Both the position numbers and the translations under genes were made by a program. DNA of 64,000 nucleotides from Thiothrix sp. UBA5583 (lineage in GTDB: Bacteria; Pseudomonadota; Gammaproteobacteria; Thiotrichales; Thiotrichaceae): assembly GCA_002425225.1 (NCBI GenBank), contig DILV01000039.1, positions 62,001 to 126,000 of the forward strand. Direction: 5' to 3'. The notes beneath the pieces were generated by a model. That model ran no database searches. It was not told the origin of the DNA and worked only from the letters and a program-made list of their open reading frames with translations. Shown piece by piece: positions 1 to 8,481 of the stretch. Numbering within the stretch: position 1 is the first letter of the stretch; each line of letters opens with the position of its first letter.

Positions 1-857
1 GCAGCCAATGCGTTATTGACGTTGTGTTCTCCCAACAGCGACCAGCGCACAATGCCCTGTTCATCTCCCTTACAGAACACACGGAATTCACTACCATCCG
101 CTTGCAGATACTCAGCCCGCCAGTCGCCATCCGCAAAGGTTTCCACGGGAGTCCAGCACCCCATTGCCAGCGTATCTCGCAGGTTGGCATCCTGTGCATT
201 GACCACTGCCAGACCACTGCCTGGCACGGTACGCATCAAGTGATGAAACTGGGTCTTGATCGCCTCGACATTGGGGAAAATATCGGCATGGTCATATTCC
301 AGATTATTCAGGATGACCGTGCGCGGGTGGTAATGTACGAACTTGGAACGTTTGTCGAAAAAAGCCGTATCATATTCGTCGGCTTCCACCACGAAAAATG
401 GCGAATCACCCAACCGCGCGGATACCCCGAAATTTTCCGGTACACCACCGATCAGAAACCCCGGTTTCAACCCTGCATATTCCAGAATCCACGCCAACAT
501 GCTGGACGTGGTGGTCTTGCCATGCGTCCCTGCCACCGCCAGCACCCAGCGGTCACGCAGGATGTTTTCACCCAGCCATTGCGGGCCGGAAATATACGGC
601 AGATTGCGGTCGAGCATGTATTCAACCACCTCCAGCCCGCGCTTCATGACATTGCCGACTACAATCGCATCAGCATTGGCAGGCAAATCCTGCGACTGAA
701 AACCCTGCATGATGTCCACACCCTGTTCCGCCAACATGGTACTCATCGGTGGATAAACATTACTGTCGGAACCTGTCACCTGATGACCATGCTCCCGTGC
801 CAACAAGGCAATACCGCCCATGAAAGTTCCACAAATACCCAGAATATGAATTTTCAT
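1..857 (-). CDS. mpl: UDP-MurNAc:L-Ala-gamma-D-Glu-meso-DAP ligase, 5' part
   Basis: Murein peptide ligase of the Mur ligase family. It joins the recycled tripeptide L-Ala-gamma-D-Glu-meso-DAP to UDP-MurNAc in the cytoplasm, in peptidoglycan recycling. Reading the minus strand from ATG at 857 gives MKIHILGICGTFMGG, the N-terminal nucleotide-binding loop. The ATP loop GTHGKTTT lies near residue 110, and EADEYDTAFFDKRSKFVHY, typical of Mpl rather than MurC, follows at about residues 150-170. The frame stays open to the left edge, where it reads LLGEHNVNNALAA, so roughly the first 285 of an expected 450 or so residues are present. The gene is cut by the window, not broken. It starts 6 bp after the stop of the GGDEF/EAL gene on the same strand, so the two are probably cotranscribed. 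Confidence 0.93.
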   Translation of the reverse strand, partial: MKIHILGICGTFMGGIALLAREHGHQVTGSDSNVYPPMSTMLAEQGVDIMQGFQSQDLPANADAIVVGNVMKRGLEVVEYMLDRNLPYISGPQWLGENILRDRWVLAVAGTHGKTTTSSMLAWILEYAGLKPGFLIGGVPENFGVSARLGDSPFFVVEADEYDTAFFDKRSKFVHYHPRTVILNNLEYDHADIFPNVEAIKTQFHHLMRTVPGSGLAVVNAQDANLRDTLAMGCWTPVETFADGDWRAEYLQADGSEFRVFCKGDEQGIVRWSLLGEHNVNNALA

Positions 858-863
858 CCTTGA

Positions 864-2681
864 TTACCCTTTCAAGACGTGATTATTGATGGCATTCTCC
901 AGCGGAATCGGGCGGGAAATACCGTAGCCTTGCCCAAAATCAACACCAATTTCACGCAACATCTGTATGACCCGCTCATTTTCGACGTATTCGGCAATAA
1001 CTTGTACGCCCATCATGTGTCCAACCTGATTCACCGAGCGTACCATCGCCCGTGCCACATCGTCCGTAGCAATATCCTTGATGAAACTACCGTCAATTTT
1101 CAGATAGTCCACCGGCAGGGATTTCAGATACGCAAACGAACTGACCCCTGTACCGAAATCATCCAGTGAAAAACTACATCCCAGCCCTTTCAGGGTATCA
1201 ATAAACTGCTGCGCCAAATCCAGATTATGGATGGCGACCCGTTCGGTAATCTCGAAACAGATCATCGCCGGGCTGATACCCGCAGTTTTGATTTCTTCCA
1301 GCACAAATTGCAGAAAATCAGGCTCATCCAGGCTTTGCCCTGACAGATTCACCGCAAAAACCGGGCGTGGCACTTTTTGGGTAATATCCTGCAAGGCTTT
1401 CAACAAGGTACGCACCACCCAGCGATCCAATCGCGGCATCATGGAATAATATTCAGCCGCAGGAATAAATTCGTCAGGGACAATCGGCTGATTATTCTCA
1501 TCATACAGCCGGATCAATACCTCGTAGTGGTGGAATGGTCGCTTGAATTCAGCGGGAGCCAGAGGGTGGATCGGTTGCGCCACCAGTTTGAAATTGCCCG
1601 CCTCGAATGCCTTTTTCAAGCGTCCCAGCCAGACCATATTGCCCCGCTGCTTGATGACCTCCTGGTCATCCGGCTTGTAGATATGGATACGGTTGCCACC
1701 CTTGCCTTTGGCAACACGACACGCTGCATCCCCGACCGACAAAACCTTGTTGGGTGTCCCCAAAGCTTTATACAGCGGTACAAAAGCAATGCTGGCGGTC
1801 ACTTGCTGACGCATTTTGTTCCACTCGAATTCGTGTGATTCCAGTTTGCGTCGAATTTGGTCTACCGCTCGAATCGCTACTGACGGCTCGTTCTCCTGAA
1901 ACAGGATACCAAACTCGTCACCCCCAAGGCGGGCAAGAATATCGCGTCTGGCATCAATATTTTCTTTAAGAATCTTGCAGATACGATCAATTAGCACATC
2001 ACCGGCACTGTGCCCCATCGAATCATTCACCAGCTTGAACTGATCCATCGAAATCAGGCAGAAAGAGTGTTTGACACCATGCTGGCGCACCTGGTCAATT
2101 GCCACCTTCAAGCGTTGCTCAAAACTTTTTCGGTTCAGCAACATGGTTTGCTGGTCATGCATTTCAATATGATCGAGCCGCACCTGCATGGCATGAACCT
2201 CTGTCTGGTCACGCAACAACAGCATGTGCCACGGCTCCTCTTCTTGCGCGTAGTGGATGGTCTGCACACTGTAGTTGACCTGCAACTCCCCCAAATTGCC
2301 TGCCGCCAGTAACGCTCTTTGCACGGCTGTCCGCTCAGTCTGGCGTACTTGTTCCTGCACCAACCACTGGATCGGCTGACGGGTAACAGGGTCAAGCAAG
2401 GAAAACAATTCAGCATGATGTTTGCCGCGAGCACTGCGCATCTTGTATTTGAGCAGCCGTTCTGTCGCAGGATTGATGAAATCAACCATACCCTTGCCAT
2501 CAACCAGCACAGCCAGTTCCATCACCTCTGCCAAGGAAGAAACCAGCATGTTCTGTTGCGCCAGATACAACTCGTTGCGCTGTTGACGTTGCTGACGCAT
2601 GAAAAACATTACACCCGACCCGATAACGCCCAACAGCAGCAGGCAGGCAATTACGGTAGATATAGGTAAGAAATCAAGCAC
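864..2681 (-). CDS. Membrane GGDEF/EAL cyclic-di-GMP protein
   Basis: A 605-residue cyclic-di-GMP signalling protein. One membrane helix spans about residues 6-28. A PAS-like segment (about 45-160) comes next, then a GGDEF domain with intact GGDEF at 253-257 and an EAL domain from about 350 to the end. The allosteric I-site RxxD is absent (ARRD at that place). The EAL signature reads EVL at 387-389, a common variant, and other EAL residues are visible, including DDFGTG, ITER and KIDGSFI. Both synthase and phosphodiesterase activity look possible; which one dominates cannot be told from sequence. The N-terminus has no large periplasmic sensor, so input probably comes through the PAS region. 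It lies just upstream of mpl on the same strand. Confidence 0.88.
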   Translation of the reverse strand: MLDFLPISTVIACLLLLGVIGSGVMFFMRQQRQQRNELYLAQQNMLVSSLAEVMELAVLVDGKGMVDFINPATERLLKYKMRSARGKHHAELFSLLDPVTRQPIQWLVQEQVRQTERTAVQRALLAAGNLGELQVNYSVQTIHYAQEEEPWHMLLLRDQTEVHAMQVRLDHIEMHDQQTMLLNRKSFEQRLKVAIDQVRQHGVKHSFCLISMDQFKLVNDSMGHSAGDVLIDRICKILKENIDARRDILARLGGDEFGILFQENEPSVAIRAVDQIRRKLESHEFEWNKMRQQVTASIAFVPLYKALGTPNKVLSVGDAACRVAKGKGGNRIHIYKPDDQEVIKQRGNMVWLGRLKKAFEAGNFKLVAQPIHPLAPAEFKRPFHHYEVLIRLYDENNQPIVPDEFIPAAEYYSMMPRLDRWVVRTLLKALQDITQKVPRPVFAVNLSGQSLDEPDFLQFVLEEIKTAGISPAMICFEITERVAIHNLDLAQQFIDTLKGLGCSFSLDDFGTGVSSFAYLKSLPVDYLKIDGSFIKDIATDDVARAMVRSVNQVGHMMGVQVIAEYVENERVIQMLREIGVDFGQGYGISRPIPLENAINNHVLKG

Positions 2682-2888
2682 TCATGCCCCCGGATGCATA
2701 AATTCTGTTATTTTTAACCTTGTTATTGCTGCCAATCATAGGCAGTACCAGCAGGCATGTACAGTATTCAGCGAAGAGCGGGCATTTTGCTGAAAATGCC
2801 TGACAAATAATAAAACTTACGCAGGGAATAAACAAAAAAAAAGACATTTCCCCTGCGGCAAGCAGAGAAAAACAGATGGTAGGAAATG

Positions 2889-2928
2889 AAAATGGGGCTG
2901 GCTAGCCGAAGAAGCATAACCAACCCCA
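2889..2928 (-). terminator. Terminator after rplS
   Basis: Read on the minus strand, TGGGGTTGGTTA pairs with TAGCCAGCCCCA (12 bp including G-T pairs) around a 12-nt loop, followed by TTTTCATTT. It sits 15 bp beyond the rplS stop and closes the rpsP-rimM-trmD-rplS operon. Confidence 0.7.
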
Positions 2929-2943
2929 CAGATCAGGCAATAA

Positions 2944-3288
2944 TCAGACCTTTTCCTTGATACGCGCAGCCTTACCGGTACGTCCACGCAGGTAGTACAG
3001 CTTGGCACGGCGCACATCACCACTACGCTTGACTTCGATGCTGGCAATGCTGTTGCTGTAAGTCTGGAACACACGCTCAACACCTTCGCCATAAGACATC
3101 TTGCGGACAGTGAAAGAAGAATTCAAACCACGATTGCGCTTGGCAATAACAACGCCTTCGTAAGCCTGTTGGCGTTCCTTGTCGCCTTCTTTGACGCGCA
3201 CTTGAACTATAACCGTATCACCCGGATTGAACTCAGGGATGGTCTTTGTCATCTGCTCTTGTTCAAGTTGTTGAATAATCGTGCTCAT
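2944..3288 (-). CDS. rplS: 50S ribosomal protein L19
   Basis: Ribosomal protein L19, 114 residues, normal length for the family. It sits at the 30S-50S interface of the ribosome. Recognisable stretches are [28 protein letters not shown], and [16 protein letters not shown]. The start ATG at 3288 follows an AGAGGATCATC ribosome-binding region. It is the last gene of the rpsP-rimM-trmD-rplS operon, 9 bp after trmD, and a strong hairpin follows its stop. Confidence 0.97.
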   Translation of the reverse strand: MSTIIQQLEQEQMTKTIPEFNPGDTVIVQVRVKEGDKERQQAYEGVVIAKRNRGLNSSFTVRKMSYGEGVERVFQTYSNSIASIEVKRSGDVRRAKLYYLRGRTGKAARIKEKV

Positions 3289-3297
3289 GATGATCCT

Positions 3298-4053
3298 CTA
3301 ATGAAGTTTCGTACTTCTATCAAACTCGTTTATATAGTCGTCAAGCAACGCCTGTTCACTCACTGTCAACTGCCGTGCCTTCAATAAATCTGGCCTGCGC
3401 TGCCATGTCCTGCCCAACGCCTGTTGTTTGCGCCAACGGGCAATATCTGCATGATTGCCGCTTTTTAGCACCGCAGGAACACTCAGCCCTTCCAGCTCAT
3501 CCGGGCGGGTATAATGCGGGCAATCCAGTAATCCATCAAAAAAGGAGTCCTGTGCTGCCGAATCATCATGTCCCAACGTGCCCGGTAACAAGCGCGTTAC
3601 CGCATCAATCAGTACCATTGCCCCTAGCTCACCGCCGCTGAGCACATAGTCACCAATTGAACATTCCATATCCACTTCCAGCTCAATAATGCGTTCGTCG
3701 ATACCTTCGTAACGCCCACAAAGCAGGATTAAATTATCTTCTGTTGCAAACTGTCTGACCAACTGCTGGTTCAGGGGCATACCTTGCGGACTCAGATAGA
3801 CCACCTTTCCGGGATTTTCCTGTCTGGCAGCCCGAATTGCCTGTAACAAACAATCGGCTTTCATCACCATGCCAGGGCCACCCCCATAGGGTCGATCATC
3901 GACAGTCCGGTGCACATCCGTGCTGAAATCACGCGGATTCCATGATTTCAACCCAATAATGCTGCGTTCCATTGCTCTACCTGTAACACCGCCACTGACA
4001 ACACTTGCTACCAGCTCGGGAAATAGGGTAATCACATCGAAGCGCATTGGCAT
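3298..4053 (-). CDS. trmD: tRNA (guanine37-N1)-methyltransferase
   Basis: TrmD, 251 residues, a SPOUT-class S-adenosylmethionine-dependent methyltransferase. It makes m1G at position 37 of tRNAs reading CNN codons, which prevents +1 frameshifting. The N-terminus [12 protein letters not shown], the GGGPGMVMK segment, [24 protein letters not shown] and [14 protein letters not shown] (trefoil-knot AdoMet site) are all present. The ATG shares one base with the rimM stop (TGATG), so translation is probably coupled. It is the third gene of the ribosomal protein operon. Confidence 0.97.
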   Translation of the reverse strand: MPMRFDVITLFPELVASVVSGGVTGRAMERSIIGLKSWNPRDFSTDVHRTVDDRPYGGGPGMVMKADCLLQAIRAARQENPGKVVYLSPQGMPLNQQLVRQFATEDNLILLCGRYEGIDERIIELEVDMECSIGDYVLSGGELGAMVLIDAVTRLLPGTLGHDDSAAQDSFFDGLLDCPHYTRPDELEGLSVPAVLKSGNHADIARWRKQQALGRTWQRRPDLLKARQLTVSEQALLDDYINEFDRSTKLH

Positions 4054-4565
4054 CAGAAGTCAGGATCCCACTCAACCAGAATCTGCCCATCTGTCAGGGA
4101 AACCTGCCTGATGACATCACCCATCAGCCACGGCAGCAAACGCTCCCTATCGCCAATGACGACCATGACATCATTGGCACCTGTTTCAAACAGATGATCC
4201 ACTTTTCCAAGGGAAACACCTGTTGTGGTGATGACATCCATACCCTCCAAATCTGCCCAGTAATACTCGCCTTCGTTCAACTTGCGCAATTGCTCACGTG
4301 GAACAGCGATACGACAACCAACCAGCTTTTGGGCTTGATCCCTATCAGCAATCCCTTCAAATAAAGTAACAATACCTTTGGCTTGGGATTGACTGCTTAC
4401 AACCTTGAATGTTTTCCACTCTCCTGCCACATCCAGAAACCAAGGCTTATAGCCCAGAATCCCGTCACGCATCTCAGTATAGGAAAACACCTTGACCCAA
4501 CCCTTCACACCGAATACACCAGAGACTTTCCCCAGCGTCACCATATCAGGGTTGGACATGCTCAC
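4053..4565 (-). CDS. rimM: 16S rRNA processing/maturation factor RimM
   Basis: RimM, 170 residues, helps assembly of the 30S head through contact with S19. The N-terminal RimM domain begins near [20 protein letters not shown], and the C-terminal PRC-barrel half contains [11 protein letters not shown] and WDPDF at the end. Length and position between rpsP and trmD are standard. The ATG at 4565 is one base after the rpsP stop, with AGGTGAGC immediately upstream as ribosome-binding site, overlapping the end of rpsP. Confidence 0.96.
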   Translation of the reverse strand: MSMSNPDMVTLGKVSGVFGVKGWVKVFSYTEMRDGILGYKPWFLDVAGEWKTFKVVSSQSQAKGIVTLFEGIADRDQAQKLVGCRIAVPREQLRKLNEGEYYWADLEGMDVITTTGVSLGKVDHLFETGANDVMVVIGDRERLLPWLMGDVIRQVSLTDGQILVEWDPDF

Positions 4566-4566
4566 C

Positions 4567-4821
4567 TCAGGCAGCGACAGCTTCCGCTGACTCTTTCAGC
4601 AGCTTGGCAACACGTTCTGTTGGTTGCGCACCGCAGCCCAGCCAGTAAGTGGCACGATCCTGCTCGATATGCAGACGCACTTCCTGACCACGTGCAACAG
4701 GATTGAAGTAACCGATGCGTTCAATGTAACCACTGTCACGTGGCTTGCGCTGATCGCTTACAACGATATGATAAAATGGACGCTTTTTTGCGCCACCTCT
4801 AGCCAGACGGATATTGACCAT
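4567..4821 (-). CDS. rpsP: 30S ribosomal protein S16
   Basis: Ribosomal protein S16, 84 residues, a 30S assembly protein. It begins [20 protein letters not shown], continues [21 protein letters not shown], and has the usual length. It is the first gene of the rpsP-rimM-trmD-rplS operon. A promoter-like pair lies about 65-90 bp upstream on the same strand, leaving a leader of roughly 60 nt. Confidence 0.97.
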   Translation of the reverse strand: MVNIRLARGGAKKRPFYHIVVSDQRKPRDSGYIERIGYFNPVARGQEVRLHIEQDRATYWLGCGAQPTERVAKLLKESAEAVAA

Positions 4822-4885
4822 TACAAAACCTTAAAACAAATACAGTTAACACAGGGCAAGGGTAGCTGCCCGAAGTAAACGCGCA

Positions 4886-4913
4886 ATTCTACGTTAATTT
4901 CAGAAAAAGTGAA
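4886..4913 (-). promoter_or_regulatory. Candidate sigma-70 promoter of the rpsP operon
   Basis: On the minus strand TTCACT (4913-4908) and TAGAAT (4891-4886) are 16 bp apart and point towards rpsP. Both hexamers are close to consensus. Identified by eye only. Confidence 0.5.
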
Positions 4914-4934
4914 GCCTTGATTGCTGGCTTATAA

Positions 4935-4965
4935 CAAAAAAGCCCCCGATCAGCAGAGGCTTCTT
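4935..4965 (-). terminator. Terminator after the DUF1287 gene
   Basis: Read on the minus strand, AAGCCTC pairs with GGGGCTT (with a G-T pair) around TGCTGATCG, followed by a run of T. It lies 17 bp after the DUF1287 stop and insulates the rpsP promoter. Confidence 0.7.
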
Positions 4966-4981
4966 TGGCTTCATGCCCAAC

Positions 4982-5710
4982 TCAGCGGGCAGAAGCGTAT
5001 TGCCTCGACCCTCGGGAACCGGGGAAGAAACGGAAATGTCCGGTAATCGGCATCTCAAACAATACATCTTCTATGCGCTCACCTTCACCAATGTTATGTA
5101 CAATCAAGTGACGAGCGGGATCAGCAGATGACTTACGGTTAACTACAATGCCAATATGCTCCTGATCCCCACCGAGACTCCATGTCACAATGTCACCAGG
5201 ACGGTAGTCTTCCGCGCGAGAGGTCACCGGAACTCGTGCACCACGGCGCGTAAAAAACGCCTTCAGGTTATGCACACGCCGATGGTCAATATTGGTATCT
5301 GGCCCGCTCAAACCCCACTTGCTCAAGTTTGGATATGAAGAAAAATTACGGGACATGTCTTCATGTACCAACCGTTGCAGGTCAACCCCCAACTTGCGAT
5401 AAGAACGGATCACCGTATCGGTACAAACCCCCATGCTAGCTGGTACATCACCATTTGGATAAGCGATTGGAATATAACGCCCGTCATAGGTAACCCTGTG
5501 GCGCAGGCGATCCAGTGCTGCATAAGACAAACGCTCAGGCGTCGCCACACTGGCTTTGGCTGACGTTGTTGAGCGTTTCATATCCAGCGACTGGGTACTC
5601 TTCTGCTGGCTGGAACATCCTGCCAACCCGCCAACCATCAAACTACTCCCCAACAACATCAACATGGTTAACTTGGGGAAAAAACACACTTTCACACCAT
5701 CACTTTTCAT
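4982..5710 (-). CDS. DUF1287 family lipoprotein
   Basis: A 242-residue DUF1287 protein, a family distantly related to NlpC/P60-type cysteine amidases with no firmly known substrate. A hydrophobic leader ends in a lipobox, GLAGC, with the lipidated Cys at residue 32, so it is probably anchored in the envelope. The family core starts at about residue 75 (YDGRYIPIAYPNGDVP). GVCTDTVIRSYR gives the conserved Cys96. DYRPGDIVTW and QEHIGIVV give His185, and HNIGEG lies near 205. A Cys/His dyad is therefore plausible. It has its own terminator. The next gene upstream is another exported protein with a Cys/His arrangement; a shared role in wall turnover is inference only. Confidence 0.85.
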   Translation of the reverse strand: MKSDGVKVCFFPKLTMLMLLGSSLMVGGLAGCSSQQKSTQSLDMKRSTTSAKASVATPERLSYAALDRLRHRVTYDGRYIPIAYPNGDVPASMGVCTDTVIRSYRKLGVDLQRLVHEDMSRNFSSYPNLSKWGLSGPDTNIDHRRVHNLKAFFTRRGARVPVTSRAEDYRPGDIVTWSLGGDQEHIGIVVNRKSSADPARHLIVHNIGEGERIEDVLFEMPITGHFRFFPGSRGSRQYASAR

Positions 5711-5837
5711 TTACCCCTCTCTTGCTTACGCAACAGAACACTACACAGACAGTCAGACTCCTTTCTTGCGCTTTTAATAATAGTTGTAAAATTTAGCGCC
5801 ATTGGGCGAGTTTAACCCGCCCAAAGAATACTCCAGC

Positions 5838-7073
5838 TTAATAAACAGGACATTCAGCCCTAAACGGCTCCTTGACAACTCCCCAACGGAACGGTAACGG
5901 AGCATTAGGATCAGACACCAACGCATTTGCATCCACATTCTGGCGCAACTCGCGCAGGGTCATGTAATATTCTTCACCCAACGTCATCTGCACCATGCAG
6001 AAATCATTGAGAGATTTCATTTCCTGAGCTGGTGGCTCATCGTTAGAGAATACAGCCTTCGCCCAGCGTGCTGGCTGCGAACGCGGATCAAAACGCCCAA
6101 TGTGATCCAAATGACGACGAATGGAATCAAAGAACATTTTCAGACGCTTGTCACGACCGGGGGTAGAATGATCATCGTACTCACGTGCATTCATGCAATT
6201 ACGGCCTTCACCACGAATTTTTTGCAAGTACCACAGTGCATCATAAACATAAACACTGCGGTCGTTGGCATACATGCACAATGCCAGTAATAGTCGCATG
6301 GTTTTTTCATCAGGTTTTTCTGCACGCTTACCCAGCTTTTGGGAAATAATGTCAGTAAAAGCCACATAGTCATAAGCCAAATCTGCTGCCAGCTTGAATT
6401 GCTCCTCGCTATAACCTGGCTGAGCCATGGCTGGCTTGCTCGCATTTTGTGGCTGCTTGAAGCGGCGATAACCATCACCCATTCTCGGGTCTTCAGGCAC
6501 GTAAAACGGGAAGGATGGGGTACGCAGCAAATAACGTGCCTGCTTCGGCGTAGTAGAAGCCATCACCTCGGCGATACCCGCATCAGTCACTTCAACGATT
6601 TGATAGGAATGCACACCCGGTGCAACGTAAATATCACCCGGATTGATGTCATTCAGTGCAATCGGGTAAGTATCATTGCGCAGGGTCACAGTGCTGGTCA
6701 TATCAGCAACGTAATCCATAAAGCGGCGCAAACGATCATTGATGGGCAAGTTATCCCACGTTTTCATCTCGTTACTGATCACCTGCCCTTTTACATCACG
6801 ATTACCCACCACAAACGGCAACCGGCTTTCAAAGGCAAAAATCAGACGCATGGCATACACCGCATCTGCGCAGTCATTCTCAAACTTGTAATAAGGACGA
6901 CTTGGATCCATGAAGATGTCATCTTTCCAGTTGGTACGCACCCACTGCTGGTAACGCTCCTCCCAGCTTTCATCCCATTGGTTTTCAGATGGCCAGACAG
7001 CGGCAGATGCAACCGAAGGCAAAAAACAGGCAATCAATACTAACAACGCCCAAAAACTAGCAATTTTCTTCAT
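5838..7073 (-). CDS. Exported protein of unknown function with possible Cys/His dyad
   Basis: I do not recognise this family. From ATG at 7073 it is 411 residues with a clear signal peptide (MKKIASFWALLVLIACFLPS, cut probably after ASA). A GTG at 7103 would add 10 residues (MFVNLIKYIL) and cannot be excluded. The mature part is rich in Trp, Arg and Asp. Near its start it has ENDCADAVYAMR (Cys about residue 68 of the shorter form), and further on NPGDIYVAPGVHSYQIVEV (His about 155). A Cys on a helix start followed by a GD..H..IV segment resembles the NlpC/P60 and DUF1287 arrangement, so a papain-like amidase fold is possible but unproven. The C-terminal 200 residues look helical. It lies between the DUF1287 gene and the lipoprotein trio on the same strand. 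Confidence 0.75.
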   Translation of the reverse strand: MKKIASFWALLVLIACFLPSVASAAVWPSENQWDESWEERYQQWVRTNWKDDIFMDPSRPYYKFENDCADAVYAMRLIFAFESRLPFVVGNRDVKGQVISNEMKTWDNLPINDRLRRFMDYVADMTSTVTLRNDTYPIALNDINPGDIYVAPGVHSYQIVEVTDAGIAEVMASTTPKQARYLLRTPSFPFYVPEDPRMGDGYRRFKQPQNASKPAMAQPGYSEEQFKLAADLAYDYVAFTDIISQKLGKRAEKPDEKTMRLLLALCMYANDRSVYVYDALWYLQKIRGEGRNCMNAREYDDHSTPGRDKRLKMFFDSIRRHLDHIGRFDPRSQPARWAKAVFSNDEPPAQEMKSLNDFCMVQMTLGEEYYMTLRELRQNVDANALVSDPNAPLPFRWGVVKEPFRAECPVY

Positions 7074-7210
7074 GAGAATGTACTTGATTAAATTGACAAA
7101 CACTCACCGGACAAACAAAACGCATGTCCTGCGTTAGGGAATAAGACAGAGGAAACGCCCATAAATTCCCAAGAGCGTCTAGCGTAGTGTGACTTATCGT
7201 GAATTTCAAC

Positions 7211-7243
7211 CAAAAAAATGCCCAATCAAAAACTGATTGGGCA
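7211..7243 (-). terminator. Terminator after first small lipoprotein
   Basis: On the minus strand TGCCCAATCA and TGATTGGGCA form a perfect 10-bp stem around GTTTT, followed by TTTTTTT. A strong intrinsic terminator 59 bp after the stop. Confidence 0.85.
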
Positions 7244-7301
7244 CTTGCACGATGGACTATCTGCCCAACAGGATCAAATAGCCAGAAATGTCAACTCATC
7301 A

Positions 7302-7682
7302 TTACTTCTGGTATTGCTGCATGGTTGCTTTGGAAGTAGCGTCCATCTTCACAGCACCTTTGTAGTTGCCTTTGGCCTTGACTTTTGGAATACCAGGTTT
7401 CTTTTGACCAGCCACACAACCGTAAACGTGTTTGTGGTTAGGGTCGTTGGAAGCGTGGCTATGGCACTTGGTTGCGCAAGGTGGCGCTTCGGCATGGCAA
7501 TGCTCACCAGCTTTCGGTGCAGCACCTTTATTAGTCGCCGGTTCTGCACCTTTTTCGGCTGGCTTTTCAGCAACTTGCTGACTGCCACCTGCACCAGCAG
7601 TTTGCTGCATTTGTTGGCAGCCAGTAGCAAACATGGCAGCGACGATCAGGGTTGCAAGCGTGAGTTGAGATTTGATTTTCAT
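7302..7682 (-). CDS. Small Cys/His-rich lipoprotein (paralogue 1 of 3)
   Basis: A 126-residue predicted lipoprotein of unknown function. The start ATG at 7682 is preferred because it follows AAAGAGACC and opens directly into a lipoprotein signal (MKIKSQLTLATLIVAAMFATGC); an upstream ATG at 7721 only adds a polar stretch. After the lipobox comes a Gln/Ala/Gly linker, then a segment rich in Cys and His (HCHAEAPPCATKCHSHA, then NHKHVYGC) that could bind a metal. It ends in KVKAKGNYKG, then VKMDATSKATMQQYQK. The same ending is found in the two following lipoproteins, so the three are tandem paralogues. The Cys/His segment is present only here. It has its own terminator. Confidence 0.8.
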   Translation of the reverse strand: MKIKSQLTLATLIVAAMFATGCQQMQQTAGAGGSQQVAEKPAEKGAEPATNKGAAPKAGEHCHAEAPPCATKCHSHASNDPNHKHVYGCVAGQKKPGIPKVKAKGNYKGAVKMDATSKATMQQYQK

Positions 7683-7895
7683 CGTCTTGGTCTCTTTCGT
7701 TGTTGAAGGGAAAGCACTCATAAGTGTAGTAAAGATTTGGGGTTTTCTTTACTGATCACGTGTTGAATTTAGCATGGATTTCAACAAAAAACCGGTAACG
7801 TCCGTCAAAAACTTACCGTCAACTGCTAAAAACCCATGCGGGCAACAGAATCAAGCCCGTTGATAGGTTGCACCAAATTTACCAAAGGTTCAAAC

Positions 7896-7926
7896 AAAAA
7901 AGCCCTTATCGACAAGACAAGGGCTT
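7896..7926 (-). terminator. Terminator after second small lipoprotein
   Basis: Minus-strand stem AAGCCCTT/AAGGGCTT (8 bp) with a short loop, followed by TTTTTG. It lies just after the stop at 7944. Confidence 0.8.
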
Positions 7927-7943
7927 TATCATGAAACGCTGAA

Positions 7944-8255
7944 TCAGCGCTGATACTGCTGCATAGTCGCCTGGGAAGCAGGATCCATTTGTACCGCACC
8001 TTTGTAATTACCTTTGGCCTTGACCTGTGGAACCTTTGGTGCTGGTACAACAGGGCGTTTTGGTGCAGGCGCCGGTCTAACTGGTGCTGGTTTTGCCGGT
8101 GCTGGTGCTGGTTTTGCCTGATCACACGGCTGGCAAGCAGTCTGTTGGCTGGCAACTGTTTGCTGGCTACCCGCAGCCTGTTGCTGACTACAACCTGTTG
8201 CAAACAAACCCGCACAAATCAGGGCAGCAAGTGTCAATTTTGACTTAAATTCCAT
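7944..8255 (-). CDS. Small Pro/Ala-rich lipoprotein (paralogue 2 of 3)
   Basis: A 103-residue predicted lipoprotein of unknown function. The signal MEFKSKLTLAALICAGL runs to lipobox FATGC. The linker has CQPC and a Lys/Pro/Ala-rich stretch (AKPAPAPAKPAPVRPAPAPK), typical of an extended periplasmic spacer. The tail VKAKGNYKGAVQMDPASQAT, then MQQYQR, matches paralogues 1 and 3 nearly residue for residue. The signal peptide is also shared, so tandem duplication with divergence of the linker is the simple explanation. A promoter-like pair lies about 95-125 bp upstream, and the gene has its own terminator, so the three copies are probably transcribed separately. Confidence 0.8.
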   Translation of the reverse strand: MEFKSKLTLAALICAGLFATGCSQQQAAGSQQTVASQQTACQPCDQAKPAPAPAKPAPVRPAPAPKRPVVPAPKVPQVKAKGNYKGAVQMDPASQATMQQYQR

Positions 8256-8349
8256 GGCATTAGCCTCGCTTGATAATTTCGGTTAAAACTTTCTTGAAAG
8301 TGACGGAAGCCAAAGATGACCCACGTTCCACGTCACTCGCCATATATTT

Positions 8350-8378
8350 AGTATAGATTCCCGCAAAAAGCCGACCAA
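8350..8378 (-). promoter_or_regulatory. Candidate promoter of second small lipoprotein
   Basis: On the minus strand TTGGTC (8378-8373) and TATACT (8355-8350) are 17 bp apart, directed at the lipoprotein gene starting at 8255. By-eye match only. Confidence 0.45.
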
Positions 8379-8403
8379 CGGCAAAGATTGCTGCAAACAG
8401 GCG

Positions 8404-8436
8404 AAAAAAAAGCCCCTTGCTTAACACAAGGGGCTT
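8404..8436 (-). terminator. Terminator after third small lipoprotein
   Basis: Minus-strand stem AAGCCCCTTG/CAAGGGGCTT (10 bp, perfect) around a 7-nt loop, followed by TTTTTT. Clear intrinsic terminator. Confidence 0.85.
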
Positions 8437-8481
8437 AACCATCAAGCACAGGAGCTGAACCAGCCAGCCCCATTACAAGAA

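Noticed and set aside
24..863. A 279-codon open frame on the plus strand at the left edge
   Set aside because: It is antisense to mpl, whose minus-strand translation shows all Mur ligase motifs; the plus-strand product resembles nothing and is rich in His, Cys and Gln as is typical of shadow frames.
5838..7073. Calling the 411-residue exported protein an NlpC/P60 peptidase
   Set aside because: Only the spacing of one Cys and one His suggests it; the rest of the sequence does not match the family, so it is left as unknown.
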